DNA of 64,000 nt from Scomber scombrus (Eukaryota; Chordata; Actinopteri; Scombriformes; Scombridae). Position numbers and translations under genes: made by a program. Of the stretch, positions 1-11,291 are shown one piece after another. The stretch covers positions 25,318,082 through 25,382,081 of the forward strand of contig NC_084989.1 in the NCBI RefSeq assembly GCF_963691925.1, written 5' to 3'. The notes beneath the pieces are model-generated. The model was not told the DNA's origin. It saw only the letters and a list, made by a program, of their open reading frames with translations, and did no database searches. The first letter of the stretch is position 1. Every line of letters begins with the position of its first letter.

Positions 1-1260
1 GCATTCAAGGAGTGGCACAGGAGGGGTATAGAGAAATTTAGAGATCTTTTCATTGGTAACAACTTTGCATCTTTTGCACAACTGTCTGAAAAGTTTGGTT
101 TACCAAACACTCATTTTTTCAGATCCCTGCAGGCAAGACACTTTCTCCATTCTCAGAGGGCTAGTTTCCCTGGGGCAACTACTGCGACCACCGCTGATAT
201 GTTACTTGGTCTGCATCCATCGCGCAAGGGGTTAATATCGGTCATTTATGACAAACTGATGGGCATAAAACAGGCTCCTCTGGACAAAATTAAAATTGCT
301 TGGGAGCAGGATTTAAACTTTCATTTGTCAAACGATGTATGGGATTCCATTCTTAGGCTGGTAAATAGAACATCTCTCTGTGCCCGTCACTGCCTGTTGC
401 AGTTTAAGGTGGTGCATAGGGCTCATATATCTAAAGCCAGATTATCTCGTATGTACTCAGACGTTGATCCTTTATGTGATAAATGTAAGAGAGGTGAGGC
501 CACGCTTATTCACATGTTTTGGACTTGTCCAAGCTTGGAGAAATACTGGAGAGATGTTTTCCAAACCCTGTCCCTTATTCTTAATCTTGTGCTAGAGCCC
601 AACCCACTGATTGCCCTTTTCGGCACCACTGGTGAAGTTGACACGTGCCTCACTCCAACCAAAAGCCGCACACTGTCCTTTGCCTCGCTTTTGGCTAGGC
701 GTGCGATTCTATTAAGATGGAGGGATGCTGCCCCGCCTACACATGCTCAGTGGTTAAGGGACATCATGTCCTGTCTAGACCTCGAAAAGATCCGTTATTC
801 AGTTTGTGACTCCAGCAAGAAGTTCCAGAAGGTGTGGGGACCTTTCCTGAAATACTTTGAGAACCTTAAGTCAGATTGAAGTATCTGCCCCTCTTTCCTT
901 TCCTTTTTTACTTTTTGTCCGTTTCTGTCAGTTACAATGTCTGTATCACTCAGTGTCTAAATTTGCCTTATTTTACTTATTTACCTTTATTTGTCTACTC
1001 ATCCTGTTTGTTTGTTTATTTACCTATCTTATTTTTATTATTTATGTATCTTGCAACTCAATACTTGACTTCCAGCAGTTCCCTACAACACTCCAGGAAT
1101 AATACTCCTCAGGAATCATAGTTTGTGGATGTGGCTAGTGGGAGGGGAGGGATGTTTATGTTTATGTTGAATCACTTGAAAAATGTACAATGTATGAGCA
1201 TGCACGTATATGTGATGTGATACATGTAAAATTCAATAAAAATATTTGAGACAAAAAAAA
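1..1260 (+). mobile_element. L1-like LINE, 3' part (ORF2 C-terminus and 3' UTR)
   Basis: Frame 1 is open from the first base to a stop at 877-879, so the element enters from outside the window. The protein carries a cysteine-histidine cluster of the kind found at the C-terminus of L1-type ORF2 proteins (CDKCKRGEATLIHMFWTCP, about 475-535), preceded by basic and tryptophan-rich segments. It is followed by about 370 bp of T-rich untranslated sequence, an AATAAA at about 1235 and an A run ending at 1260, as expected of a poly(A)-tailed LINE. Reverse transcriptase and endonuclease lie upstream of the window. It is not a host gene. L1-clade assignment is by resemblance only. Confidence 0.75.
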
Positions 1261-1261
1261 T

Positions 1262-1520
1262 CGTCGATTTCCCGGGATTCCCTGGAATATGGCTTCTTTT
1301 CCCGGCATTTAAAATGTCTTATTTTCGGGAAAAATATTAATCCCTAGTGCGCATGCGTGACCAAGTGAACCGTGCCTAAGCACACCTCTTCCAAGCATAC
1401 CATACCAGGGAAGTGTACCGTACTCAAGCACGGTACACTTGCACTCACACTAGCCAAATAATCCGGATTTTAGAGGGCAAACGTGCTTGGGCACGGTACG
1501 ATTGCCTAGTGTGAGTACGC
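1262..1520. repeat. DNA-transposon-like interspersed fragment with hairpin
   Basis: This GC-richer patch lies between two LINEs and has no reading frame. It contains a 10-bp perfect hairpin stem (1412-1421 with 1430-1439, AGTGTACCGT and its complement). Variants of the words CACGGTAC and TAGTGTGAGT recur in both orientations, as in non-autonomous DNA transposons of fish. No complete terminal repeat or target duplication is visible, so the family is left open. Confidence 0.4.
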
Positions 1521-1548
1521 CCTTAGATTAGATTAGATTAGATTAGAT
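1521..1548. repeat. (TTAGA)n microsatellite
   Basis: About five copies of GATTA/TTAGA lie at the 3' end of the minus-strand LINE that follows. CR1/L2-type LINEs often end in short microsatellites instead of poly(A), so this may be the tail of that element. Confidence 0.7.
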
Positions 1549-2045
1549 GATTTTATTTCGAATGTGTAAAAGAAGAAAAAACAAAACAAAAACAACATAT
1601 AAAAAAAGAAAGCACAATGGTTTCACTGAAAACAGTGAACTTACACCTAACAGAAAACATGATGCAATGCACTTTCAACCACATCCGAAAGGGAAGAAGT
1701 CAAAACTTATTGAATCCCACCCCTACTTCTTAAATCAATGCTTGCTAGCAAATTGAATTACTAATTCATAACATCATACAATATCTTACTAATATATATT
1801 ATATGTAATGTCAATATATACATCTATATTTACTGTTATCAATATATAAATCATTGCTACATTTGTCCATCAAAAATAGCTATATACATACATACACATA
1901 TACATATATACATACATACATACATATATTCATATACTGTATACACATCCCCATATATACATACACATCCACATATGTACACATACATACGTAGATAGAT
2001 ATACTTACGTACATACAACATACAAACAACATGCACCTAAGTCAG

Positions 2046-5024
2046 TTAAACACCTCCATCCCTGTACCTCATAAAAATAATTTCTTTATACCTCTTTTTA
2101 AACTGTATCATGTTTGGACATTCCTTGAGCTTTAGATTCAGACTGTTCCATAATCTCACCCCACAGACAGAAATACACAAACTTCTCCTCGTCGTACACA
2201 CCCTAACACAGTTGAATTTAAACAATCCCCTTAAGTTATAGCAACCATCTCTTTCAGTAAACAATCTTTGAATATTTCCTGGTAGTTGATTATTTTTTGC
2301 CCGAAACATAATTTGTACAGTTTGTAATTCTACCTGGTCTGCAAGTTTTAGTATTTTTGACTGTAAGAATAGTGTGTTTGTATGATCCTGAAAACCAGCG
2401 TTGTGAATTATTCTAATTGCTCTCTTCTGTAGAATAAATAATGGATGTAATGTACTTTAGAAGTTATTACCCCAAACCTCTGCACAGTAACTTAAATAAG
2501 GAGAGACTAATGAACCGTAGAGAATGCGGAGTGATTCATTATCTAGGAACTGCTTTGCTTTATTTAATACTGCAATGCTTCTTGAAACTTTAGAATGTAT
2601 ATGTTTTATATGAGTGTTTCCAGCTGAGTGTTTCGTCTATTATAACCCCAAGAAATGTATTTACGGCAACTCTTTCAATAATAACCCCATCAATCTGTAT
2701 CTTAGCTTATGAATTCATTCTGCATTACCAAATATCATTATTTTAGTTTTGTTCAAGTTCAGTGATAACTTGTTTATGTCAAACCACATCTTTAGTTTGT
2801 ATAATTCAGAAGACATCTCGTCCAATACCAGCTGAGAGTCATCACCAGTACAGAAGATATTTGTGTCATCTGCAAACAAAATAAGCTTCAATATCTTAGA
2901 TATATTGCTTATATCGTTGATATACATAATGAAAAATTTGGGGCCCAGCACTGACCCCTGGGGGACGCCACAAGAAATATCCAGACATGCGGAGCAACTG
3001 TCACCCAGCCTCACAAACTGTTGCCTGTTACTTAAGTAACTCTCGACCCAATTAAGAACTACCCCCCTGATACCATAACGTTCCAGTTTTTTTATTAATA
3101 TGTCATGATTTACTGTGTCAAATGCTTTCTTAAGATCAATGAATAACCCAACTGCATATTCTTTATGGTCTATAAAGTTTGTGATATCTTCAATTAAGTC
3201 TATTAATGCTAGTGATGTTGATCTGTTTGCCCGGAATCCGTATTGGCTGTCAGTGAGGAGTTCGTTTTTTTCTATGAATTTTTCCAGTCGATTGTTGAAA
3301 GGTTTTTCAAGAATTTTAGAGAACTGGGCGCGCAGGTGGTCGAGTGGTTTAGAGCGCATGCCCTGTACGCAGCGGAGTTCGATTCCCGGCCGGTGGACCT
3401 TTCTGCATGTCACACTCCCCTCTCTCTCCCATAATTTCCTGTCTCTCCACTTTCAAATAAAGGCGTCTATGCCAGAGAAAATCTTTTAAAAAAAAATAAT
3501 TTTAGAGAACTGTGGAAGTAAAGAAACGGGTCTGTAGTTTGTGAAGTGGTGTTTGCTGCCAGCTTTGTATAGTGGTATGACTTTTGCCGTTTTCATTTTA
3601 TTAGGGAATGTGACTGTTTGGAATGATAAGTTACAGATGTATGTTAATGGTTTAGAAATCCCCTCAATTACCTTTTTTTATTATACTCTATATATAACTA
3701 TATCATTGCAATCCACAGACTTTTTGTTCTTGCAGTTCATGACAATATTAGTAATTTCCCTTTCATCTACTGCTTGGAGGAACATGGAGTACAGATTTTT
3801 ATTTATTAACCTATCAGGGATTTTTTTCTGCCAGATCAGGTCCAACATTTACAAAGAATTTATTAAAGCTATTTGCACATCCATATTATATTCTTCTTGA
3901 TCCTTCACAATAAAATACTCTAGTATCCTTTTTTGCTATTCCTTATAAAATTAGTTAGCTTATTTTTTTATATTTATTCTCTGATTCTTTAGTTTTCTGT
4001 CGTAAAAAGTCTCTGTTCAGCGGATTTATCTTTTTGCAGCCGTTTTGTAAACCCTTTATTATCAATGGACATTCGGCATATTTTAGTTTCCTGCTATATT
4101 GCATTATGGGACAGTTTTTATTATATAGTATGTTAAATATTCTAAGAAATTCCTCATAAGCACTATCAACATATTTATTTTGATATACATCATCCCAGTT
4201 CTGCGCCAGTAAGTAATTTTTAAAAGCATTTATTGTTTCTTCTGTTCTCAGTCTCCTGTATTCTTTTTTCTCATCCGACTTATTAATCCTATAGTCTCTG
4301 TCATATACTGTAAAAACTGGTAAGTGATCACTAATATAATTTATTAATAGCCCACTAACTTTATTATTTTCTATGTCATTGGTGAATATATTGTCTATGA
4401 GAGTGGCACAATGAGATGTGATTCTGCTGGGTCTGGTATTTTTCGGGAATAAGCTCATGCTAAACATAGTGTTGATAAATTCATCTGTCATTGTATGTTT
4501 CTTTTGATTGAACAGGTCAATATTGAAATTGTTTTGTGACTCATTTTAGCAAAGGTTTCCTCCACCTAGTTTTTAAAAATATTATGCAAGTGTTATGCAT
4601 TCCAAATATTATCCACTGCTGCAGACATATTGTCCAACAACTTGATTTTCAGATTGTTGTCCACATACATAGCATCTCCTCTTCCCCCTTTAGTTTGTAT
4701 GTTTATATATCTAAATTAATAGCCTTCAAGCTCAAAGTCGAAGCCTTTATTCGCTGTAATCCATGTCTCAGATATGGCAATGATGCTGAAGGGTTTTGTG
4801 AACTGATGTAGATACTTCTTGATTTGAATGAAATTTGCATAAAGACTTCTGCTCTTAATTCTCCTGTTGAAGAGTTCATCAGTATAATGGTCACAGTTAT
4901 TGTTGATGGAAGAGAAGAAATTGTTGTCCGGGTCAATATCATATTCCAAATCCCATGTATTATGATCAGTGTATTCAAAAGTGTTCATTTCCAGATGATC
5001 ATGTTCACTAATTCTCTGTGTCAT
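2046..5024 (-). pseudogene. LINE ORF2 (endonuclease-reverse transcriptase), broken
   Basis: Three separated open pieces (4716-5024, 3955-4491, 2715-3326) and a C-terminal piece (2046-2309) carry the endonuclease, the reverse transcriptase and the CR1/L2-type C-terminus (CISVCGVRLWNSL). The reverse transcriptase has FADD in place of the usual YADD, a common variant. Frameshifts between the pieces, and the SINE at 3327-3497, prevent translation as one protein. In life this protein would nick target DNA and copy the LINE RNA into it. Confidence 0.75.
3327..3497 (+). mobile_element. tRNA-derived SINE inserted in the LINE
   Basis: It has a polymerase III A box (TGGTCGAGTGG, near 3337) and a B box (AGTTCGATTCC, near 3377), a tRNA-unrelated body with CCCCTCTCTCTCCC, and an A-rich 3' end. 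It is flanked by a perfect 15-bp duplication of the LINE host sequence, AATTTTAGAGAACTG at 3312-3326 and 3498-3512. That duplication proves insertion by target-primed reverse transcription in the + orientation, opposite to the LINE. The family name is not assigned. Confidence 0.9.
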
Positions 5025-5126
5025 GTGGATAATGGATCCAGATGCAGAAAAATGATTTTTTTTCAGTGTATGTCATGGTTGTGTGTAAACCAGTTACTTG
5101 TTACCTTATTGTCCAGTTCCTGTTGA

Positions 5127-5770
5127 TCATTGGTATTTTTCCAGCTCCTCCATATTTCTGACAACTAATACTTTGGCCTCCTCAGGTGTTCCATTCAGCT
5201 TAATGAAGATTTTACAGTTAGTAGACCAAGTGTTTTGGATGTTTCCCTGCTTTCTTAGGTAGCGTGCCTTCCTGGCTATGTCTGCATTTTTTTTGGTCAG
5301 GTGCTCATTCAAGAAGACATTGGTTCCCTTAAGCTTCCTTCCCTGTTTTAGTAGTGCAGTTTTGCTTTTCCTGTTGACAAACTTGATGATGATGGCTGGT
5401 TTGTCGGTAGCGTTTCTCCTGTGCAGAGGGTGGCATGCCTCAATGTCATCACTGACCACTTTTATCCCCTTGGACTGCATGAAGGCAGCCACTTGTTGCT
5501 CAGTTGAACTGATGTCCAGTTCACCGGGCTCCCCCCCGTTGTCAGCGGTCACCGCCCTCGCGTATGTCTGGGGTGTCACGTGGAGCCCAGTAATGATCAC
5601 ATCATTCATCCGGGTGTACTGCTCCAGGTCCTCAACTCTGCTCTCCAAGTAGGCAAGCCGCTTGTCTTTCTCCGCATTTTGGATGCGTAAAGCCTTCACC
5701 TCCTCGACCAGGTCCAGGATACTTTTCTGCTGCAGCCTGAGAGTGGAAAAATCTCCTCCGTGAGGAAATC
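5127..5770 (-). pseudogene. LINE ORF1-like coiled-coil RNA-binding protein
   Basis: The minus-strand frame shows a heptad-rich stretch (LAYLESRVEDLEQYTRMNDV) followed by an alpha/beta region with IIKFVNRKSKTALL and FLNEHLT. This is the arrangement of L1-type ORF1 proteins, which trimerise through a coiled coil and bind the element's own RNA. The frame remains open upstream of the first methionine at 5699, to about 5770, so the real start is further upstream. It sits just 5' of the endonuclease of the same LINE, which fits the usual ORF1-ORF2 order. Confidence 0.65.
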
Positions 5771-6002
5771 AAGCAACTTCCTCAGCCGCTATGGTCTTCT
5801 TCGGTCCCATGTAGCCTGTTATTGTTGGCTCAATGTGTCCCAAAACTTGATTAAAAGTAAATTTCTCACGAGCTTCCCCCAAGCTTCTCACCAGAAGCTA
5901 TCTCAGATATAGAAAGCAGTTTTTTAAGCTTTTCGTAGAAAGTTTACACGGACGGTCTTCATAAATCTTTGTACAGTGATTGTTTCTTTTACAAACAGAC
6001 CA

Positions 6003-6720
6003 GGGGCCTCCTGTACAAGACGTCTGTGGATTTCCTTCTGAAACATGGCGTACGCTCAAATCCAGAAAACGTTGTATGCACAAAAACATTCAGATGTATG
6101 AATCTTTGCGTACACATGAATCCAAGCACATTTCCTTTGTACATCCCAATCAACGTGGAATTGAGCGCACACCCGACCACTCCCTGTCCATGCCCCTCTC
6201 AGGGGTGGTGGGATAATAAATTTCACACTTTACGCATGGGGTTAATAACGTAAGTACTTTGCACACAGAGACAATCAGGGGTAATCAAGCTGTAGTTGCC
6301 CTCGGGAACCTAAAGCAGCTGATGAGCCAGTTGTCATCATGTGCCAGTAAATCCTCTCTGTCTCTGAACACACGCTCTCTTCGTATTGCACCATTTATAA
6401 TGTCTTTTAATACTGCTGAAGCAGCCATTGTTGTTAACTTGTTGTATTTTCTGCACCACTTTGCGCATGCTTTTAAATCCACTCATGTAATTGCAGACAC
6501 GTGGGTGTGTTAATTGTTCATGTGTCTCTGATGTGCACATCACCCAGTCTGAGGAATAATTTTTTTCACATTTATTTATTATAAAATTTGTATTATTATA
6601 TTTATTTCCCAGCATCACCTCTAAGTGTTGCCAAAAGATCAACAGCTGTAGAAACGTGCGTACGCACATTTCCATGTGATGGAAATGTTTCCATGATCCC
6701 AAACATTTGGCATTTAACAT
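6003..6720 (-). mobile_element. PIF/Harbinger transposon remnant
   Basis: The left end reads GGGGCCTCCTGTACAAGA, typical of fish Harbinger-type termini (variants of GGGGCCTCATTTATAA), and the segment is rich in the words CGTACGC and GCGTAC near both ends. On the minus strand a short frame at 6285-6482 reads RRERVFRDREDLLAHDD followed by WLISCFRFPRA, which resembles the N-terminus of HARBI1-like nucleases. The catalytic DDE part is missing, and no right terminus matching the left is visible. It is an internally deleted, inactive copy. Confidence 0.65.
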
Positions 6721-6920
6721 TTATCTTCTTCTTTTCTTCTTCTTCTCTTTACTGTACATTACTGTATGTAAGCAGATGAACACAGCTGTCTCACTACAGA
6801 TGAGTGAACATAAGATCCAGTTGTTGCTTATCAGACTTTTAATGTACTGATGCTGATATATCTGCTGAGATAAAGTCATTCTGTACTGATGATAATGATA
6901 ATGTTCTGATGTCTCTTCAG
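6721..6920. other. Short gap before the UPA exons
   Basis: I see no coding signal apart from the polypyrimidine tract and TCTTCAG acceptor that end it at 6920. It is taken as the end of the intron upstream of the first visible exon of the FIIND gene. Confidence 0.5.
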
Positions 6921-7034
6921 GTGAGTGCACAGCGTCCAGATGCTAAATACATCGATGCCCCTTCCAACTGTAATCTCATCAAAGGTGAAAGTTACAGTGT
7001 TCTCTGTCCTGAGGCTGTTATAATACAGCCTGAT
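6921..7034 (+). CDS. FIIND (UPA half) exon 1 of an NLRP1-like gene, 5' part outside
   Basis: This 114-nt exon lies between a TCTTCAG acceptor and a GTGAGT donor, phase 0 at both ends. It encodes 38 residues with IKGESYSVLCPEAVIIQPD, which matches the pattern I know from the UPA part of fish FIIND proteins (a Ser-Tyr-Ser-Val-x-Cys-Pro-Glu-Ala core). UPA follows ZU5 in FIIND and, in mammalian NLRP1, stays as the released C-terminal fragment after autocleavage. The ZU5 exons and the cleavage site are not upstream in this window; they lie before position 1 or are lost. The reading frame joins the next exon without a shift. Confidence 0.75.
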
Positions 7035-7139
7035 GTGAGTATTTCAAACAGTTTCTAATATCTGATGTAAGTCTTTGTAACATAAATATAAACTGCTGTT
7101 TGTTACCTTTAGTTCACTTTGGATACTTCTGGTTTTCAG

Positions 7140-7281
7140 AAAGCAGTTTTTGACCTGGAGTTTGGACCAGATTATCACAAAACATTTGAGATCCGTCTGC
7201 CTGCAAACGAGGACGAAGTAACTTTAACAGTCCTGGATCAAACAGATACAGAAGTCTGGAAGTATGAAATGGATCTGAAGG
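7140..7281 (+). CDS. FIIND (UPA half) exon 2
   Basis: This 142-nt exon runs from a TTTTCAG acceptor to a GTAAAG donor, entering in phase 0 and leaving in phase 1. It encodes AVFDLEFGPDYHKTFEIRLP and then VTLTVLDQTDTEVWKYEMDL. The FGPDYH-TFEIRLP and VTVxDQ-xTxVWxY pattern is the second half of the UPA beta-sandwich of FIIND proteins. There are no stops. The GT used is the second G of GG|GTAAAG; it is chosen because it leaves the one base needed by the next exon at 11251. Confidence 0.78.
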
Positions 7282-7403
7282 GTAAAGTCTTCATCCTCCT
7301 GCAGTAACACTCCACCTGATAGTAGAACAGAGCAGTTATTCATTGATTCTGACTCATTAACCAGTACATTTTTTAACCAGATTTGAGGAATCTTATTGGC
7401 CAG

Positions 7404-10400
7404 TAATAATAATAATGCATTTTATTTAAAGGCGCCTTTCAAAGCACTCAATCACGTGATTGCATAGTTAGTGTGAGACAGAGTATGCCACTCTGAATAG
7501 GTGCGTTTTCAGGCTGGATTTAAAGGTGGAAACAGAGTCAGAAGTGCAAATGTCTGGTGGGAGAGAGTTCCTGAGGCGGGGGGACAGATAGCATGAAGGC
7601 TCTTGACCCCATGATGGTAGTTAAGTTAACAGATGGAGCAAAGAGCTGGTTGGCAGAGTAGGATCGGAGAGTTCGGGAAGGTGTGTAGATGTGAATAAGT
7701 TCAGAGAGATATGATGGTGCCAGGTTGTGAAGGATCTTGTAAGTGAGGATCAGAATCTTAAAGTCAATGCAGGATTTGATAGGGAGCCAATGAAGTTGCT
7801 GCAGGGCAGGAGTGATGTGTTCAATAGAGGGGGTTCTGGTGATACGGGCGGCTGCGTTCTGTACCAGCTGGAGTTTGTGAAGAGATTTCAGAGTAAGACC
7901 AAAGAGGAGAGAGTTACAGTAGTCCAGCCGGGATGTGATCAGGGTGTTTACCAGGATAGCGGTGCAGGTTGGTGAAAGTGAGGGACGGGGACGGTTGATG
8001 TTCCGTAGATGGAAGTATGCAGACCGAGTAACATTATTGATGTGGGCTTTGGATGATAATGTGCTGTCCAGGATAACACCCAGGCTCTTTACCTGAGGGG
8101 ATGAACAGTGGAATTGTTGATGGACATGGAGAAAGTGTTGCTAAGGTTGATCTGGTACCAATGAGGAGAACCTCAGTTTTTTGGCCGTTGAGTTTAAGAA
8201 AGTTGAGTGAGAGCCATGATTTAATTTCCAGTCAGCAGTCCGATAGGGCAATGGGTGGCTGAGTAGAAGAAGGCTTAGTGGAAAGATAGAGTTGGGTATC
8301 ATCAGCGTAACAGTGGAATTGTATATCAAATTTCCTGAGAATGTGACCAAGAGGCAGAAGATAAATAATGAACAGGAGGGGGCCAAGGACAGAGCCCTGG
8401 GGAACACCACTAGAGGCGGGAGAGGAGCCGGATCTCAGGTTCTTGAATTGAACAAACTGTGTGCGGCCAGAGAGATATGATTGGAACCAGGCCAGAGGGA
8501 TGTCAATGATTCCAATGGAGGATAACCTGTCCAGGAGGATTTCATGGGAAACGGTGTCGAAAGCTGCGCTCAGATCGAGGAGAACCAGAATGGAGAGAAG
8601 TCCAGAGTCAGATGCCATCAGGAGGTCATTGGTGATTTTCACTAGTGCTGTTTCAGTGCTGTGAAGGGGACGGAAGCCAGACTGAAATTGTTCATAGAGA
8701 TTGTTGTCAGACAGATGAGTGTGGACCTGAGATGCAACAGTTTTTTCTAGTATTTTGGAGAGAAATGGAAGATTTGAGATGGGAAGGAAGTTGTTCAAGT
8801 CATTTGGCGCCAGGTTTCTTGAGTGTTGGTGTTATTGCGGCAGTCTTTAGTGATGATGGAACAACACCAGAAGTCAGCGAGGAACGTATGATGTCAGTTA
8901 TTAACGCGGACAGGGCAGTTAGGCAGATTTTTACCAGGTGGGTAGGTAGGGGGTCTAACTGGCAGGTAGATGACTTGGATTTATGAATGAGACCAGTTAT
9001 TTCAGAGACAGTTGGCAGTATGAAGCTGGCGAGAGGAGAGCTGAAGGAAGATGTAGGCCAAGAGTGCAGAGAGGATGCAGAGTTATTTGTAGCAGTCAGT
9101 GTCTGGTGGATATTTTCAATTTTGGCATTGAAGAAGGTCATGAAGGCATCACACTTTGCGACTGTGAGTAAGTGAGGTGGTAGAGCGTCAGGAGGTTTCA
9201 GAATATTATTGAGAGTTGAAAATAAGGCTCTAGTGTTCCCATCAGCTGTCCTGATTAAGGTTGAGTAGTATGTGGTCTTGGCTGAAGAAAGAGCATCCTT
9301 ATATTGAAGTATGTGATTATAATACATATCTTTGTGAACTGCAAGGCCGGTTTTTACATAGAGGCGCTCCAATCGACGGCCTTTGGTTTTGACCTGGCGT
9401 AGTGCTGGTGTAAACCAAGGAGCAGAGTGGGTAAAAGAAACAGACCTATTTTTCAGAGGTGCAAGAGTCCATCATTGTAATGAGATACCAGGATATTAAC
9501 TTCTGGTCTGAGATAGGCAGATCTGAGGCACAACAGTTATGAGGGGTTACACCAGAACAGCTGATTAGGTCAAGAATGTGTCCTTTGGAGTGTGTTGGAA
9601 AGTCAATATATTGCTGTATTCCAAAGCTGTCAAGGTATGAAGTAAAGTCCCTTGTAAAAGCATTGTTGATGCTATCCAAGTGAATATTAAAATCTCCCAG
9701 CAGTAGTAAATATGGGGACACAGAACATAAGGTTGTTAAGAAGGCAGAGAATTCCTGTAGGAAGGCATTATTGGGCTTGGGTGGTCGGTAAATAGTGGCG
9801 AGGATGGTAGGAGTTGGGCCCTTAATTTGGAGAGCCATAGACTTAAATGAAGGGTACACAGGCACAGTAATAGAGGACACTTTCCACTTTTCACTGTATA
9901 GTATCACCAGGCCACCCCCTCTGCCAGAGGTACAGGGTTGTGATGTGTAGACAAACCCAGGAGGAATAGTTTGGTTAAGGTGTGAGAAGTCATTAGGCTG
10001 CTGCCATGTCTCAGTCAAGCAAAATAAGTCAAACTTACGATCATTCAGTATATCATAGAGCAGAGGTCCCTTGTTGTTCAGCAAACGGATGTTAAATAAC
10101 CCAAGGGTTAGATTGGTGATGTGAGGTTTGGTGTTAGCTGACCTGGCTGGAACTAGGACACTATGATCAACAGTTCTTCCAGACCTGTGCCTGTGCATTG
10201 ATTTGCAATGTGAAATAACAACAGGAATTGGGAACCAGTTAATCACAGCAGTGGAAGTAGCTTTATGACAGCTAGTACGAGATAGTAGACCATGGTAAGG
10301 GCAATGAACCAGGGAAAGTGTCAGTACCTGGGTTGGTCGCCAGGGGGAGCTTGTGAGAGACACAGTACTGTGTGTTACCGGAGTAGGCGGAGAAGAGGAA

Positions 10401-10450
10401 GGCTCCAGGATGGTTGGTGAGCAGTCAATCACAGGGGGCAGCGGTCTGGA
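7404..10450 (-). mobile_element. L2-clade LINE, near full length, in the UPA-linker intron
   Basis: On the minus strand it reads endonuclease (9446-10140; LTETWQQPNDF, LLLLGDFNIHLDS, then a degenerate SDQKL), a linker, reverse transcriptase (8232-8798; DLSAAFDTVSHEILLDRL, GVPQGSVLGPLLF, YADDTQLY) and a C-terminal domain down to about 7490. The 3' end shows the AATAATAATAATGCATTTTATT tail typical of fish L2. Frameshifts near 9400, 8800 and 8230 make it inactive. It lies in reverse orientation in the intron between the UPA exon ending at 7281 and the linker exon at 11251, and it accounts for most of that intron's length. Confidence 0.85.
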
Positions 10451-10452
10451 CC

Positions 10453-10740
10453 ATAGACATAATAAAGAGTGGACGCCGCATCGACCGCTACTGCCTATTG
10501 ACGCTGGAGAGCCGTTGGGCCGCCATCTTGGACAGGTCACCCGCTCCACTCAGTGTAATCTGTTTGGCAGTCGCAATGAAGTGTCAGTGTATTTAATCAA
10601 TCATAACTCACTGAATACTTAACTGATTTTCACGGGTTTTTTTTTTGCTGCAAACGTCATACATGTAGCTATGATACAGGATACATGGTTTGGCGTATAT
10701 TAATATTCATAGTGGGCTTAACAGTAAAAGAATATTCTGA
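10453..10740. repeat. Interspersed repeat fragment of unknown family
   Basis: The stretch beginning CCATAGACATAATAAAGAG and including AATCATAACTCACTGAATAC has the look of a dispersed fish repeat and starts where the LINE stops. Its start partly resembles the motif at the end of the repeat near 23490 (CATAGACTGTATATAAG on the minus strand). No terminal repeats or reading frame support a family call. Confidence 0.35.
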
Positions 10741-10785
10741 TATGTGATATATGTGATGTATGATAGGTATTTTGCAAAACATTAT

Positions 10786-10789
<4 letters not shown>

Positions 10790-10864
<75 letters not shown>

Positions 10865-10942
10865 GAAGCAGATAGAGGCAGTAAAAGTACTACTCAGCTT
10901 TTTAAATAAGTTGAAAAATAAAGAAACAACATATGAATACAT

Positions 10943-10992
<50 letters not shown>

Positions 10993-11065
10993 GTGTGTAG
11001 ATAGATATATATAGATATCGATAGCTATTGATAGATATATATAGATACATATTGATAGATAGGCA
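10790..11065. repeat. (TA)n and GATA-rich microsatellites
   Basis: A pure TA tract runs from about 10796 to 10860. A second TA tract (10946-10990) is followed by ATAGATATAT/GATAGATA repeats up to about 11060. The Tyr-Ile-Tyr-Ile peptides readable here are translation artefacts. Confidence 0.95.
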
Positions 11066-11250
11066 GGGTTACACAACAGAATAAAAAAGAGTCATGAGTG
11101 ACTAGAACAAAGCCTGGATAACAAATGGGGAGGGGAAGGAAGTGGAAATGCCTCTACACGCTTTTCAGACTTGAGAGAGAATAAAAACGTAAATTCTCAA
11201 GTTAAACACAAGATTATTTAACTCCAGTCTGTTCTCTGGTTGTCTTCCAG

Positions 11251-11291
11251 CTCCAAGAAGGAAAAATCTAGAGAGGAATCTCCCAGCAGAG
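11251..11291 (+). CDS. Linker exon between UPA and PYD
   Basis: This 41-nt exon lies between a TGTCTTCCAG acceptor and a GTAAGC donor. It supplies two bases to complete the codon left open at 7281 and then 13 codons (PRRKNLERNLPAE), ending in phase 0. That is exactly what the PYD exon at 13781 needs. It is too short to be convincing alone; the evidence is the perfect splice sites and the phase match on both sides. It would form the basic linker between the UPA domain and the C-terminal PYD. Confidence 0.6.

Larger units (their letters stand above)
1549..5880 (-). mobile_element. CR1/L2-like LINE, near full length, degenerate
   Basis: Read on the minus strand from about 5880 to 1549, the order is an ORF1-like coiled-coil protein, an APE-type endonuclease, a reverse transcriptase, a C-terminal domain and an AT-rich 3' UTR. 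Endonuclease signs are SETWI near 4760 and SDHLPVF near 4320. Reverse transcriptase signs are DLKKAFDTVNHDIL, GVPQGSVLGP and the FADDT catalytic box between 2860 and 3140. The 3' region holds ATAC/TATA-rich simple sequence (1780-2035). Several frameshifts separate the pieces, and a SINE sits inside the reverse transcriptase, so the copy is dead. The clade (CR1, L2 or Rex1) cannot be fixed by eye. Confidence 0.8.

Noticed and set aside
1521..1548. Telomere-like repeat
   Set aside because: The unit is TTAGA, not TTAGGG, and it lies at the end of a LINE.
3327..3400. A functional tRNA gene
   Set aside because: The A and B boxes belong to a SINE with a target duplication and an A-rich tail. I could not fold a complete cloverleaf with CCA-side pairing.
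10718..11076. Tyr-Ile-rich peptide on the minus strand
   Set aside because: This is a translation of TA and GATA repeats.
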